In this document: in pieces, positions 34,349-43,170 of the stretch
Layout of the letters: each line of letters starts with the position of its first letter
Numbering within the stretch: position 1 is the first letter of the stretch
Program-made: the position numbers and the translations under genes
The notes under the pieces: model-generated
Seen by the model: only the letters and a program-made list of their open reading frames with translations
Told to the model about the DNA's origin: nothing
The model's database searches: none
NCBI GenBank assembly: GCA_963704615.1
Contig: OY969923.1
Coordinates: forward strand, 3,286,001-3,350,000
Length of the DNA stretch: 64,000 bases
Reading direction: 5' to 3'
Origin: Bog-756 sp963704615
Lineage (GTDB): Bacteria; Actinomycetota; Acidimicrobiia; Acidimicrobiales; RAAP-2

Positions 34349-34531
34349 TCAACCCTCACGAGCCTCTATCGCCTCTTGTTCCCTCAAGCCCCCTCCCCGC
34401 CCCGCGCCCCGTCTCCCCGTCCGGGTGGCCCGGTCCTGGTCTCTGGGGCCCCGGCCCCCCCCGGTCGTTGCGCGGCGCTTTTGGCCCGCCGTGGTGTCGT
34501 GGCCCCTCTCTCCCTCGCGACATCACAAATG

Positions 34532-34604
34532 TGCCCACGGCAGGAATCGAACCTGCGACACCTCATTTAGGAAACGAGTGCTCTATCCCCTGAGCTACGT
34601 GGGC
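34532..34604 (-). tRNA. tRNA-Arg (anticodon CCT)
   Basis: The minus strand folds as a complete tRNA: acceptor stem GCCCACG/CGTGGGC, D-arm GCTC-GAGC, anticodon stem CTCGT/ATGAG with loop TTCCTAA, and T-arm GCAGG-TTCGATT-CCTGC. The anticodon is CCT, reading AGG. Discriminator base A is at 34532; CCA is not encoded. Its 3' end points towards the copper operon and the recombinase remnants, the usual orientation when an island integrates into a tRNA gene. Confidence 0.97.
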
Positions 34605-34805
34605 TGCGGTGGGACTCCTGATTCTACGTCCGCCTCGCGTTGGCCACCACGTTCTTGCTGGGACGGATCACATCGATTCGACTGGGTTTGGCACCTACGG
34701 ACCTCATCACTTCGACAGGCAGAGACTGAATCCCCAACAGTGTGGGTATTGGACCTACGATCGCGATATCCGACTACAGACCTCCGAGCGGCACGGGAAC
34801 ACACG

Positions 34806-35147
34806 ATGAGTAATGGCGACTGGTCACCTGACGAACCGTTGGACACCGAGACCTTCGAGCAGGGCGACGAAGCGCTCGACGATGAGGAGCAGCTCGATCC
34901 TGACTTCCTCGAAGCCGTCGAGCTCGACCCCTCCCTCGATCCAACGCTACGGGTGGACGACCGCGAGCTCGAGGAGGCTGGGGCGGAGTTCGACGACCCT
35001 GAGTCCATGACCACTCTGGACGGCGGTCTCGACGATCCCGATGGAATCGGTGGACCGACGGCCCACGAACGCGACCGGGCCGCAGATACCGAGGGGTGGG
35101 ACTTGGGCGCGGTCGATCCAGTGGACGATGAGCCGGTCGACGAATAA
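34806..35147 (+). CDS. Acidic hypothetical protein
   Basis: A 113-residue protein with extreme acidity: more than a third of residues are Asp or Glu and there are few basic residues. It has no cysteine and no predicted membrane segment. Composition suggests an intrinsically disordered protein. The ATG at 34806 follows ACACG; no strong ribosome site is seen. Small acidic proteins next to tRNA genes are known in actinobacteria, but I do not recognise this one. Confidence 0.6.
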   Translation: MSNGDWSPDEPLDTETFEQGDEALDDEEQLDPDFLEAVELDPSLDPTLRVDDRELEEAGAEFDDPESMTTLDGGLDDPDGIGGPTAHERDRAADTEGWDLGAVDPVDDEPVDE

Positions 35148-35222
35148 GAGGACAGTTCATCCGTGACGTGAATCCCCGGATCGGTGATCCGCACGGCGGA
35201 GCCCAACCGTGCCCAACGACCC

Positions 35223-36425
35223 TCAGCCCGAGCCTTCTTCTGAGACGAGCACGCAGCGGGTGCCGCTGTAGATGGTCGGCATGCACTTGTTGCAGTGGAT
35301 GCACAGACCGTCAGCATCCAGGCCCTTCTCCCACCGACCGACAAGATCAGGTTCTCGGAGCAACGCCCGGGCCATGGCCACGAACGAGAAGCCCTCGGAC
35401 AGAGCACTTTCCACCGTCTCCCGTCGGTTCACCCCGCCGAGCAGGATCAGCGGCAGAGTGAGGGCATCCAGGAACTGCCGGGCATAGGGGAGGAAGAAAG
35501 CCTCTTCGAACGGGTAGTCCTGGAGGAACCTCGAGCCCACCACACGAAACCCCGCTCGCAACGGGCCCGGGAGGGTGGCCGCGAACTCCTGCCTCGGCGC
35601 CTCCCCTCGAAACAGGTACATCGGGTTGGACAGCGAGCTCCCGCCGGTGAGCTCGAGGGCGTCGAGCGTGCCGTCCGACTCGAGCATCCGGGCGAACTCG
35701 ATGCTCTCTTCCAGCCAGAATCCTCCCGGTACCCCGTCAGCCATATTGAGCTTGGCCGTGACCGCAGCCCGGGTGCCGACCGCCTCTCTCACCGCCGTGA
35801 CCACCTGGCGGGGAAAGCGCGCCCGGTTGACGAGACTCCCTCCCCATCGATCGCTCCGGCGGTTCAGCTTGGGACTGAGGAAGGCGCTGAGCAGGTAGTT
35901 GTGGCCGAGGTGGATCTCGATGCAGTCGAACCCGGCTTCGACGGCGACGCTCGCTGCTCGCCGGTAGTCCTCGGTGATCCGGGCAATGTCGTCGATCGAG
36001 GCGGCCCGGGTGATCGAGCCGGTGGCGCTCATCCGGCGCGACGGTGCCAGCGAGGGAGCACGGTTGGACCGTGCGTTGGCCACCGGCCCGGCGTGGCCGA
36101 TCTGGGCTGATGCCGCGGCCCCGGCCTGGTGGACAGCCTCGGTGAGCCGACAGAGCCCGGGGAGCGCGTCCTCCCCCAACATCGCACAGTGACGATCGGT
36201 CCTTCCCTCGGGGGACACGGCCAGATAAGCGACCGTGGTCATGCCCACTCCCCCGGAGGCCATCCTCCGGTGGAAATCGATCAACTCCTCGCCGACCACG
36301 CCCTTGGGCGTCGCCCCCTCGAAGGTCGCCGCCTTGATGATCCGGTTCTTGAGGGTCACCGGGCCGAGAGATGCCGGCCCGAACACGGCCGGAGTGCCGG
36401 TCCCGCGCCTGCCCGCCGCGTTCAC
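35223..36425 (-). CDS. Old yellow enzyme-family NADH:flavin oxidoreductase (2,4-dienoyl-CoA reductase-like)
   Basis: A 400-residue TIM-barrel flavoprotein of the OYE family. The N-terminal LKNRIIKAATFEG and ASAQIGHAGPVA bind FMN. GFDCIEIHLGHNYLLSAFLSP is the substrate-side motif with conserved histidine and tyrosine, and RSDRWGGSLVNRARF follows. The C-terminal CIHCNKC plus a later Cys (TRC) resembles the 4Fe-4S site of dienoyl-CoA/trimethylamine dehydrogenase-like proteins, but the NAD(P)H-binding second half of those enzymes is absent. So it probably needs a separate reductase. It follows cysQ by 22 bases on the same strand. Confidence 0.85.
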   Translation of the reverse strand: MNAAGRRGTGTPAVFGPASLGPVTLKNRIIKAATFEGATPKGVVGEELIDFHRRMASGGVGMTTVAYLAVSPEGRTDRHCAMLGEDALPGLCRLTEAVHQAGAAASAQIGHAGPVANARSNRAPSLAPSRRMSATGSITRAASIDDIARITEDYRRAASVAVEAGFDCIEIHLGHNYLLSAFLSPKLNRRSDRWGGSLVNRARFPRQVVTAVREAVGTRAAVTAKLNMADGVPGGFWLEESIEFARMLESDGTLDALELTGGSSLSNPMYLFRGEAPRQEFAATLPGPLRAGFRVVGSRFLQDYPFEEAFFLPYARQFLDALTLPLILLGGVNRRETVESALSEGFSFVAMARALLREPDLVGRWEKGLDADGLCIHCNKCMPTIYSGTRCVLVSEEGSG

Positions 36426-36447
36426 CGCGGACGGTCCATGGCCCGGG

Positions 36448-37200
36448 TCACGACGACCCTGACAGATCGAGCGTGGCCAATGCGTCCATGACCGAGGAGG
36501 TCAGTGCCGGGTGGCACACCACCAGATCCGGCATCCACGGATCGGGCTGTGAGTAGACGAGGGCTGAGCCATCGAGGCGGCTGGCGTGGAGCCCGGCGGC
36601 CAGGGCCACGGCCACCGGAGCGGCCGAGTCCCATTCATACTGACCCCCGGCGTGGACGTAGATCTCGGCCTGGCCGCGGATGACGGCGGCGATCTTGGCC
36701 CCCGCCGAACCCATGGTCACCGTGGTCGCTCCCAACATGTCGGCGAGGACGGGGATGAAGTCGGGGGGCCGGCTGCGGCTGACGATGAGCCGGGGCACCG
36801 CGGCGGGAGCGGCGATCGGCGGCGGGTCGTCGGTTCTGAGGACTACGCCCAGAGCCGGGAGGGCCACCGCGCCGACCCGCGGTTCCCCGTCGATGGCCAG
36901 AGCCACGTGGACCGCCCAGTCCTCGCGACCCTCGGAGAATTCCCGTGTGCCGTCGAGGGGATCGATGATCCAGACCCTTCCCTCGGCGCTGTCGAGAAGC
37001 TCGGCCCGGTCCGCCTCCTCCGACCGGATGCGGTCCTTGGGAAACCGGCCCTGCAGACGGCTCATGAGAAATCGGTGCGAGAACCGGTCGCCCTCCTGGC
37101 CCAATTCCTTCCCGCGCTGCAGGCGGACACGGAGCTCCACCAGACCGGCGCCGGCTTCGCCGGCGAACTCGGCGGCCGACCGGTGTTCCTCGCTCAACAT
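36448..37200 (-). CDS. cysQ: CysQ-like 3'(2'),5'-bisphosphate nucleotidase / inositol monophosphatase family
   Basis: A 250-residue phosphatase of the Li+-sensitive, Mg2+-dependent family. The metal motif WIIDPLDGTREF (Asp80, Asp83) follows an EEADRAELL segment with the first glutamate, and the C-terminal YEWDSAAPVAVALAAG supplies the other metal aspartate. The FSEG after DGTRE is typical of CysQ, which removes the 3'-phosphate of PAP from sulfate assimilation; some actinobacterial members also act on inositol phosphates. The ATG at 37200 (MLSEEHR) is chosen over an upstream in-frame ATG with poor composition. Confidence 0.82.
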   Translation of the reverse strand: MLSEEHRSAAEFAGEAGAGLVELRVRLQRGKELGQEGDRFSHRFLMSRLQGRFPKDRIRSEEADRAELLDSAEGRVWIIDPLDGTREFSEGREDWAVHVALAIDGEPRVGAVALPALGVVLRTDDPPPIAAPAAVPRLIVSRSRPPDFIPVLADMLGATTVTMGSAGAKIAAVIRGQAEIYVHAGGQYEWDSAAPVAVALAAGLHASRLDGSALVYSQPDPWMPDLVVCHPALTSSVMDALATLDLSGSS

Positions 37201-37340
37201 TGGCTCATCCTTCGATCCTGTCGTGTCGGTGCTCTCTCGAATCGGCACCGGCCCCATCCGGGCCCACAGTCTGCACGACAACGAGCGACCCGGTGGATCC
37301 GACCGACCGGATCACCGATGTGGCTACGCTGCCGGCAACC

Positions 37341-37763
37341 ATGGCACCCGGACCCGTGATGAACGTCGACCAACTCCAGCAGTTCCTGGCCGACGCCTTC
37401 CCGAGTGCGCCGATCCCCTACGTGGTGGAGGAGATCAGCGACACCGCGGTCCAGGTACGCCTCCCGGTCGGACTGGCCAACAGCCGGCCCGGTGGGACGG
37501 TCTCAGGTCCGTCCCTTATGGCCCTGGCCGACACCGCCGCCTGGTTGGTGATCGTCGGCCAGATCGGCCCGGTGGCGCTGTCGGTGACCACCAGCCTGCA
37601 CATCGACTTCCTGCGCAAGCCGGCCCTGGTCGACCTGGTGGCCGTCGGCACCCTGCTCAAGCTGGGCAATCGCTTGGCCGTGGCGGAGGTGGCCATGTAC
37701 TCCATCGGGAGCGATGCCGTGGTGGCCAAAGCCCAGGTCACCTACTCGCTCCCTCCGCGCTGA
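37341..37763 (+). CDS. PaaI-like hotdog-fold thioesterase
   Basis: A hotdog protein of about 140 residues: LQQFLADAFPSAPIPYVVEE, then RPGGTVSGPSLMALADTAAWLVIVGQIG (the central helix with Asp) and SVTTSLHIDFLRKPA, VGTLLKLGNRLAVAEVAMYS. Proteins of this type hydrolyse acyl-CoA thioesters, often phenylacetyl- or medium-chain CoA. The start is uncertain between 37341 (MAPGPV) and 37359 (MNVDQL). It is divergent from cysQ and is followed by the deacylase gene in the same direction. Confidence 0.8.
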   Translation: MAPGPVMNVDQLQQFLADAFPSAPIPYVVEEISDTAVQVRLPVGLANSRPGGTVSGPSLMALADTAAWLVIVGQIGPVALSVTTSLHIDFLRKPALVDLVAVGTLLKLGNRLAVAEVAMYSIGSDAVVAKAQVTYSLPPR

Positions 37764-37924
37764 GCGATTTCGGGGCTCGGGCCGGCAACGCTCCTTCCGT
37801 TGGGCTGACTCTTACCGCTGTGGTTCGGGTGGGGCGAGAGAAAAACGCAGGCCCCGACCCGTTCATTGCACGGGCTGACCGTCCGTGTCAGCATCGGGGG
37901 ACACTGGTCATTGGGGGAGCCACC

Positions 37925-39649
37925 ATGCACGATTTGGTTATTCGCGGGGGAACGGTTGTCGACGGAACCGGAGCGCGAGCGCGAACCGCCGACGTGACCG
38001 TGGACCGCGGCCACATCAGCGGTGTCGGTTCCTTCGCCGGGGCGGCAGCCAGCCGGACCGTCGACGCCGACGGCCTGATGGTCACTCCGGGATGGGTGGA
38101 CGTCCATACCCACTACGACGGCCAGGCCACCTGGGATGAGGTGTTGGCCCCCAGCAGCTGGCACGGCGTCACCACCGTGGTCACCGGCAACTGCGGCGTC
38201 GGGTTCGCCCCGGCTCGTCCCGATCGACACCAATGGCTGATCGGACTGATGGAAGGGGTCGAGGACATTCCCGGGACGGCGCTGGCCGAAGGGATGCACT
38301 GGGAGTGGGAGACGTTCCCCGAGTACCTCGACGCCCTCGAGCAGCGCAAGTGGACGATGGACGTGGGAACCCAGATCGCCCACGGGGCGGTGCGCTCCTA
38401 CGTGATGGGCGAGCGCGGCGCCCGCAACGACCGGGCCACGCCCGAGGACATCGAGGCCATGAAGCAGTTGGTCAAGGAGGCCATCGAGGCCGGGGCGCTC
38501 GGCTTCTCCACCTCGCGGACGCTCGCCCATCTGGCCATCGACGGGGAGCCGGTGCCGGGCACCTACGCCGACGAGGATGAACTGTTCGGCATCGGCAGTG
38601 CTCTCGGTGAGCTCGGGGCCGGCATCTTCGAGCTGGCTCCGGCCGGCGTGGCCGGTGAGGACATCATCCTCCCCCGCAAGGAGGTGGACTGGATGAGGCG
38701 TCTGTCCGCCACCATCCACCGGCCGATCACCTTCGGTCTGGTCCAGGTGGACGACGCCCCGGATCTGTGGCGCGAGCTGATGGAGGAGTCCCTCCGGGCC
38801 GTGGCCGACGGGGCGGACCTCTGGCCCCAGGTGGCCGGCCGTGGATTCGGGTTGCTGTCGGGCCACTTCACCACCTACTCGCTCTTCGACCAGATTCCCG
38901 CCTACCAGGAGCTGAAGGCCAAGGATCTGACCTCCGACCAACTGATCGATGCCCTTCGGGACCCGGAGGTCCGGCGTTCCATCGAGGACTGGGAGCCCGA
39001 TCCCGACACGGCCGCCCGCATGGACCGGGCCTTTCGCACGACCTTCACCCTGGGCAACCCTCCCGAGTACGAGCCGGGTCCCGAGCGCTCACTGATCGGG
39101 ATCGCCACCGCCACGGGCCGGACGCCGCTGTCGGTGGCCTACGACGCCCTGCTCGAGGACGACGGGCGCGGCCTGCTCTACGTGCCCATCCTCAACTACT
39201 CCGACGGCGATCTCGAACCCGCCCGCGAGATGCTGCTCCACCCGCGTTCGGCGGCGGGACTGGGCGACGGTGGGGCCCACTGTGGGGTCATCTGCGACGC
39301 CTCACAACCAACCTTCATGCTCACCCACTGGACCCGCGACCGGTCACGCGGCGACCGCCTGCCGCTGGAGTGGGTGGTCAAGAAGCAGACCCACGACACC
39401 GCTCGCCTGTTCGGGCTGGGCGACCGCGGCACCATCGCGGTCGGAGCGGTCGCCGACCTGAATCTCATCGACTACGACAACCTGCAGATGGGCAACCCGA
39501 TGGTGGTCAACGACCTGCCGGCGGGGGGAAGCCGACTGCTCCAGGCCGCCTCGGGCTACGTCGAGACCATCAAATCGGGGGTGACCACCTTCGCCGACGG
39601 CAAGGAGACGGGCGCCCGTCCCGGAACCCTGCTCCGGGGGGCTCGCTGA
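37925..39649 (+). CDS. N-acyl-D-amino-acid deacylase (D-aminoacylase) family amidohydrolase
   Basis: A 574-residue amidohydrolase that starts MHDLVIRGGTVVDGTGARA behind GGGGGAG. The metal motif DVHTHYDGQATWD and the VTGNCGVGFAP strand with its metal-ligand cysteine are typical of D-aminoacylases, as is the GDGGAHCGVICDAS strand with the last catalytic Asp. The small beta-domain halves flank the barrel (ends with ADLNLIDYDN). Many actinobacterial homologues act on N-acyl-D-amino acids or other amide bonds. It may be co-transcribed with the upstream thioesterase (160 bases apart). Confidence 0.85.
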   Translation: MHDLVIRGGTVVDGTGARARTADVTVDRGHISGVGSFAGAAASRTVDADGLMVTPGWVDVHTHYDGQATWDEVLAPSSWHGVTTVVTGNCGVGFAPARPDRHQWLIGLMEGVEDIPGTALAEGMHWEWETFPEYLDALEQRKWTMDVGTQIAHGAVRSYVMGERGARNDRATPEDIEAMKQLVKEAIEAGALGFSTSRTLAHLAIDGEPVPGTYADEDELFGIGSALGELGAGIFELAPAGVAGEDIILPRKEVDWMRRLSATIHRPITFGLVQVDDAPDLWRELMEESLRAVADGADLWPQVAGRGFGLLSGHFTTYSLFDQIPAYQELKAKDLTSDQLIDALRDPEVRRSIEDWEPDPDTAARMDRAFRTTFTLGNPPEYEPGPERSLIGIATATGRTPLSVAYDALLEDDGRGLLYVPILNYSDGDLEPAREMLLHPRSAAGLGDGGAHCGVICDASQPTFMLTHWTRDRSRGDRLPLEWVVKKQTHDTARLFGLGDRGTIAVGAVADLNLIDYDNLQMGNPMVVNDLPAGGSRLLQAASGYVETIKSGVTTFADGKETGARPGTLLRGAR

Positions 39650-39683
39650 CTCGAGGCCGGCGCGGCATCTGCCGCAGTGAGGC

Positions 39684-40067
39684 CTAACTGGACCCCGAAG
39701 CCCCGTCGGTGGGGTCGAGGGTGAGCGCGGCATCCACCCTCGGCGCACCCTGCGCCGCGGCCTCCGCCGCCCACTCCGCCTGCATCTGTTGATAGACCCG
39801 GTGCTCCACGATGAAGGCCAGGGTGGGCACGAAACCGGCGGCCACCACGACCAGGATCCTCCCCAGCTTCCAGTGGGCCCGGCGAGCGAGGTCGGCCGCC
39901 GTGGCCAGGTAGATCAGATAGAGATAGCCGTGGATGGGGGCGACGATCTCCTCGGCCAGCTTCACCTTGGCCCCGGACAGCTGGAAGATGATCACGATGG
40001 TCAGGGCGATGAGGGCGGTGCCCACCACGAAGGCCATGATCCGGTAGCGGATCAGGGCGCCGTGCAT
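39684..40067 (-). CDS. DUF3817 membrane protein
   Basis: A 127-residue protein with three transmembrane segments (residues about 8-30, 43-62 and 70-88). The sequence ALIRYRIMAFVVGTALIALTIV, IVAPIHGYLYLIYLATAADL and WKLGRILVVVAAGFVPTLAFIVE fits the DUF3817 family, common in actinobacteria. The His in APIHGYLY is conserved in that family. Function unknown. It follows the 40075-40554 gene by seven bases on the same strand, matching the order of a mycobacterial pair (Rv1342c/Rv1343c). Confidence 0.85.
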   Translation of the reverse strand: MHGALIRYRIMAFVVGTALIALTIVIIFQLSGAKVKLAEEIVAPIHGYLYLIYLATAADLARRAHWKLGRILVVVAAGFVPTLAFIVEHRVYQQMQAEWAAEAAAQGAPRVDAALTLDPTDGASGSS

Positions 40068-40074
40068 GGGTTCC

Positions 40075-40554
40075 TCACCGGCGCGGGGACTCGGCGTCGG
40101 TGGCGTTGAGCTCGGCCAGGTACCGGTTGTACTCGGCCAGCTCGGCGGCCTCCTCGGGGGTCTGGGGGGCGAACCGCTCGCCCCGGCCTCCGGCCTCCTC
40201 GTCGATCACGTGGCTGGCGGCGACGGCCACGTTCTTCGGTCGCCCTCCGCTGAGAGCCCAGCCCGGCTGGTTGTACTCCGCGGTCGGTCCGTCGTCGCCC
40301 GGCCCCCCGGCGGCGCCGTCTGATGAGGGCAGCATGCGGCGGCTGACCGCGGTCGGCTGGTCGTGGATCAGCTGCCACCAGACGTAGACGGCGTAGACGC
40401 CGAACAACGGCCACTCGAATGTATAAGCCCAGCTCAATGTGTTCCCGCCGAGGGCCCGGCTCAGCTGCCATCGGGTGAGCCAGACGAATGTCGGCACCAG
40501 GATGAGCAGCGTCACATGCAACCCGATACACCGGCGGGTGAGGTAGCGGCGCAC
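40075..40554 (-). CDS. Small membrane protein, partner of DUF3817 (LprD/SURF1-like N-terminus)
   Basis: A 159-residue protein with two transmembrane segments near the N-terminus (residues 10-28 and 45-63) and a long hydrophilic C-terminal tail rich in Ala, Glu and Gly. VWLTRWQLSRALGG and WPLFGVYAVYVWWQLIHD recall the N-terminal part of SURF1/LprD-type proteins in actinobacteria. Gene order and spacing with the DUF3817 gene agree with the mycobacterial Rv1343c-Rv1342c pair. Function unknown; a role in membrane assembly is a guess. Confidence 0.7.
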   Translation of the reverse strand: MRRYLTRRCIGLHVTLLILVPTFVWLTRWQLSRALGGNTLSWAYTFEWPLFGVYAVYVWWQLIHDQPTAVSRRMLPSSDGAAGGPGDDGPTAEYNQPGWALSGGRPKNVAVAASHVIDEEAGGRGERFAPQTPEEAAELAEYNRYLAELNATDAESPRR

Positions 40555-40718
40555 CTACCCATCGTACCGTCGGGCATTTCGGTGTCCCATTCGCCCCGAT
40601 TCGCCTCGCTCGCCGCGCTCGCCCCCATCCGCCCCGATCGGCCCGCTCCGCTCGCTCGGGACCCGGCCGGCGGGCCCATGCCCCCCGTGGTCACACCCGG
40701 GCCCTAGCCTGCGTTCCC

Positions 40719-41339
40719 ATGACGATCACCACCCAACACCCGACGCTGTTCCATCCCGACGTCGAGGTCCGGGTCAGCAGGCGCAGGAAGAAGACGGCCG
40801 GGGCCCACTGGGATGGGGACCGGATCGTCGTCGTGGTGCCCATGCATCTCCGAGGAACCGAGCGTGACCAGATGGTTGACGCCTTGGTGCGTCGGCTGGC
40901 CCGCCACCGACCCCACCTGCACGCGTCCGATGACCTCCTCCGGCAACGGGCGACTGCCCTCGGCCGGCGCTATCTCGACGGGGTAGCCCCGAAGTCCATT
41001 CGCTGGTCCACGACGCAGAACAAGAGATGGGGATCCTGCACGCTGGACACGGGCGAGATCCGCATCTCGGAACGCTTGCGTGTGGCACCAGCCTGGGTAC
41101 TCGACGCAGTCATCGTGCACGAGCTCGCCCACCTGGTCGAGCCCAACCACTCCCCCCGCTTCCGAGAGCTCGAGAGACGGTATCCCCGGCGGAGCGAGGC
41201 CGATGCCTTCCTCGACGGGTACGCGCTCGGACTGGCCATGCCGGCGACGACCCAGGATGGCGCAGGTGGCAACGGGCTGGATGCAGACGCCGACGACGGC
41301 CCGTCGTCAGTCCCGCCAACGTCGATGTCCGACGATTGA
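40719..41339 (+). CDS. YgjP-type (DUF45/M48-like) metallopeptidase
   Basis: A 206-residue protein with the zinc site HELAHL (His134, Glu135, His138) and a third ligand region EPNHSPRF (His144). Upstream SIRWSTTQNKRWGSC and GEIRISERLRVAPAWVLDAVIVHELAH are the conserved YgjP/WLM-like signatures. The last 35 residues are a disordered, acidic tail absent from short homologues. Such proteins are predicted peptidases, and their target is unknown. It stands on the plus strand between two minus-strand groups. Confidence 0.85.
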   Translation: MTITTQHPTLFHPDVEVRVSRRRKKTAGAHWDGDRIVVVVPMHLRGTERDQMVDALVRRLARHRPHLHASDDLLRQRATALGRRYLDGVAPKSIRWSTTQNKRWGSCTLDTGEIRISERLRVAPAWVLDAVIVHELAHLVEPNHSPRFRELERRYPRRSEADAFLDGYALGLAMPATTQDGAGGNGLDADADDGPSSVPPTSMSDD

Positions 41340-41342
41340 CGG

Positions 41343-41720
41343 TTAGGGCTCCAGCTCGCCCTTCGTCTCGTCGACATTCGCCGTGGTGTCGATGACCGTG
41401 GTGTCGATGACCGTGGGGTCGAGGATCTGTCCCGACCTCCACAGGAATGTCCGCTGCATGGTCGCTCGCCGCTCCCGGCGCTTGGGACTGAGAGCGAGCA
41501 GCAGGCGGTCGACGGCCAGAACGAGCAGACCGACGACCAGAAAGGCGGCGACGATGCCGAGGATGATGAGCCCGGCGAACACCGCGGCCACGATCACGGC
41601 AGCGATGACGATGGCGCCGACGACCGTCCCGAGGCAACCGAAGCCGGAGCCGACGCCCGGGTTGCCCCGGGTGACGGAGAAGTTCATGGGAGGACGACCC
41701 AGAGGTGACTGGTCAGCCAT
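41343..41720 (-). CDS. Small Gly/Val-rich membrane protein
   Basis: A 125-residue protein with two adjacent hydrophobic segments (residues about 28-48 and 52-72), then a basic stretch (LSPKRRERRATMQRTF) and an acidic tail. The tail carries a repeated Thr-Val-Ile-Asp-Thr unit encoded by a 15-base tandem repeat (41381-41425). I do not recognise a family. It lies 12 bases after the HTH gene at 41733 on the same strand and may be its co-transcribed partner. Confidence 0.62.
   Translation of the reverse strand: MADQSPLGRPPMNFSVTRGNPGVGSGFGCLGTVVGAIVIAAVIVAAVFAGLIILGIVAAFLVVGLLVLAVDRLLLALSPKRRERRATMQRTFLWRSGQILDPTVIDTTVIDTTANVDETKGELEP
41381..41425. repeat. Three 15-base tandem repeats within a coding region
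   Basis: CCGTGGTGTCGATGA occurs exactly at 41381-41395 and 41396-41410, followed by a third unit with two changes (41411-41425). The unit is a multiple of three, so gain or loss of copies keeps the reading frame and adds or removes five residues (Thr-Val-Ile-Asp-Thr) near the protein C-terminus. Confidence 0.85.
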
Positions 41721-41732
41721 CGACCGCCCTCC

Positions 41733-41945
41733 TCATCGGAGGTCCCTTCCGTACTTGACGTGAACCGACTGACGGGTGACCCCAAGAGCGTCCCCGACCT
41801 GTTGCCAGGTCCAACCGTCGTGGCGCGCCCGGGCCACATGGGTGGCCTCCACCCGCTCGGCCAGACGACGGAGGGCGACGGCGGCTCGCAGCCCCTGAGC
41901 CGGGTCCTCGGACAACACCTCGCCGGCGATGGTCTCCATATCCAT
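41733..41945 (-). CDS. Small helix-turn-helix protein
   Basis: A 70-residue protein. After two helices (LRAAVALRRLAERVEATHVARARH) comes WTWQQVGDALGVTRQSVHVKYG, a clear helix-turn-helix of the sigma-70 region 4/LuxR-like kind common in actinobacterial mini-regulators. It may bind DNA as a dimer, perhaps with the co-transcribed membrane protein downstream. Its targets are unknown. Confidence 0.78.
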   Translation of the reverse strand: MDMETIAGEVLSEDPAQGLRAAVALRRLAERVEATHVARARHDGWTWQQVGDALGVTRQSVHVKYGRDLR

Positions 41946-42115
41946 GCTGTCAGCCTAGGTTGACAGAGCCACGCTTCAATCGGGACTGACCGAGCGGGGT
42001 GGTCGGGCTCCCTCGGCCCCGACCGTGGCCGGGCCGTCCCCCTCCCGCCTGGTCCCCACACCCGCCTGGCGCGCCGAGTACGCACGCTCGACCTCCGGGT
42101 AGTACAACGGGGGTC

Positions 42116-43129
42116 GTGGCCTATCTGTTGGCGGCGCTCGCCGCCTTCGTCAACGCACTGACCTCGGTCCTGCAGCGGATCGGGGTGGAGTCGGCGCCCG
42201 AGTCGACCACTATGCGCTGGAGCCTGATGGCCCACGCCCTCCGGCGCGGCATCTGGCTCATCGGCTTCGCTTTGATGCTGGTCGTGTTCGGCCTGCAGGC
42301 CACCGCCCTGCGGTTCGGCGAGCTCAGCGTGGTCCAGCCCGTTCTGACCACCGAGCTCTTGTTCCTGCTGCTCATCCTGGCTGTCTGGTTCCGCTACCGA
42401 CTGGGTCTCCAGGAGTGGCTGGGGGCCATCACCATCGTGGTCGGGCTCGGAGGGTTCTTCCTGGTGGCCGCGCCCAAGGGCGGCGACGCCATACCCACCA
42501 ACCACCAGTGGTGGGTGGCCTCGGTGCTGCTCATCGCCGCTGTCGTCGGCTTCATCATCGGCGCCCTCCGGGGCCCCCGCTGGTGGAGGGCGGCCGCGTT
42601 CGGCGCCGCTACCGCGGTGACTGCCGCCTACACCGCCGCCCTGACCAAGGCCATCACCACCTACGTGACCGAGGGATGGGGGCACGTGTTCACCCACTTC
42701 CAGCCCTACATGCTGGCCATCACCGGACTGGGCACGGTGTTCCTCATCCAGAATGCGTTGCACGCCGGCCCGATCACCGCCTCCCGGACAACCATGGTGA
42801 CCCTCAACCCCCTGGTCAGCATCGTGCTCGGCCTCACCCTCTTCGCCGATCGCCTGCGTTCGGGGCCGATGTGGATCACCCTCGAGGTGGTGGCGCTGGC
42901 CGTGCTGGTGATCGGGGTGGTCATTCTGGCCCGGTCGCCCCTGGTGGCCGGGACCCCGGTCGAAGGTCATCCCGGGGAGATGCTCGGTGGGGCGCGACGG
43001 CGAGCCATCGAGAGCACGCCCGGACCCATCGGGACCACGCCCGCCGTGGTTCTGCTCGACGCCGCCACTCCGGAGGGGACGCTGGCCGGCCCGACCGTGC
43101 CCGTGGTCGGGGGTGGACCGGCGGGCTGA
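42116..43129 (+). CDS. DMT-superfamily (EamA-like) transporter
   Basis: A 337-residue membrane protein with nine or ten transmembrane segments in two repeats: VAYLLAALAAFVNALTSVLQ, then TALRFGELSVVQPVLTTELLFLLLILAVW in the first half and HAGPITASRTTMVTLNPLVSIVLGL in the second. The start is GTG at 42116; upstream residues are Pro-rich and unlikely to be protein. A C-terminal cytoplasmic tail of about 60 residues is Gly/Pro-rich. Such proteins export or import small metabolites. It faces a minus-strand operon. Confidence 0.8.
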   Translation: MAYLLAALAAFVNALTSVLQRIGVESAPESTTMRWSLMAHALRRGIWLIGFALMLVVFGLQATALRFGELSVVQPVLTTELLFLLLILAVWFRYRLGLQEWLGAITIVVGLGGFFLVAAPKGGDAIPTNHQWWVASVLLIAAVVGFIIGALRGPRWWRAAAFGAATAVTAAYTAALTKAITTYVTEGWGHVFTHFQPYMLAITGLGTVFLIQNALHAGPITASRTTMVTLNPLVSIVLGLTLFADRLRSGPMWITLEVVALAVLVIGVVILARSPLVAGTPVEGHPGEMLGGARRRAIESTPGPIGTTPAVVLLDAATPEGTLAGPTVPVVGGGPAG

Positions 43130-43170
43130 CCCGGGTGCTGGACCCCCGGCCCCGCGGGTTGCAGGGTCGG

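Noticed and set aside
27000..34700. Direct att repeats for the tRNA-anchored island
   Set aside because: I looked for a second copy of the tRNA 3' segment near the recombinases and did not see one; the other edge may have been deleted.
34326..34805. N-terminal extension of the acidic protein across the tRNA gene
   Set aside because: The extension would run antisense through the tRNA-Arg and has no ribosome site; the ATG at 34806 is a better start.
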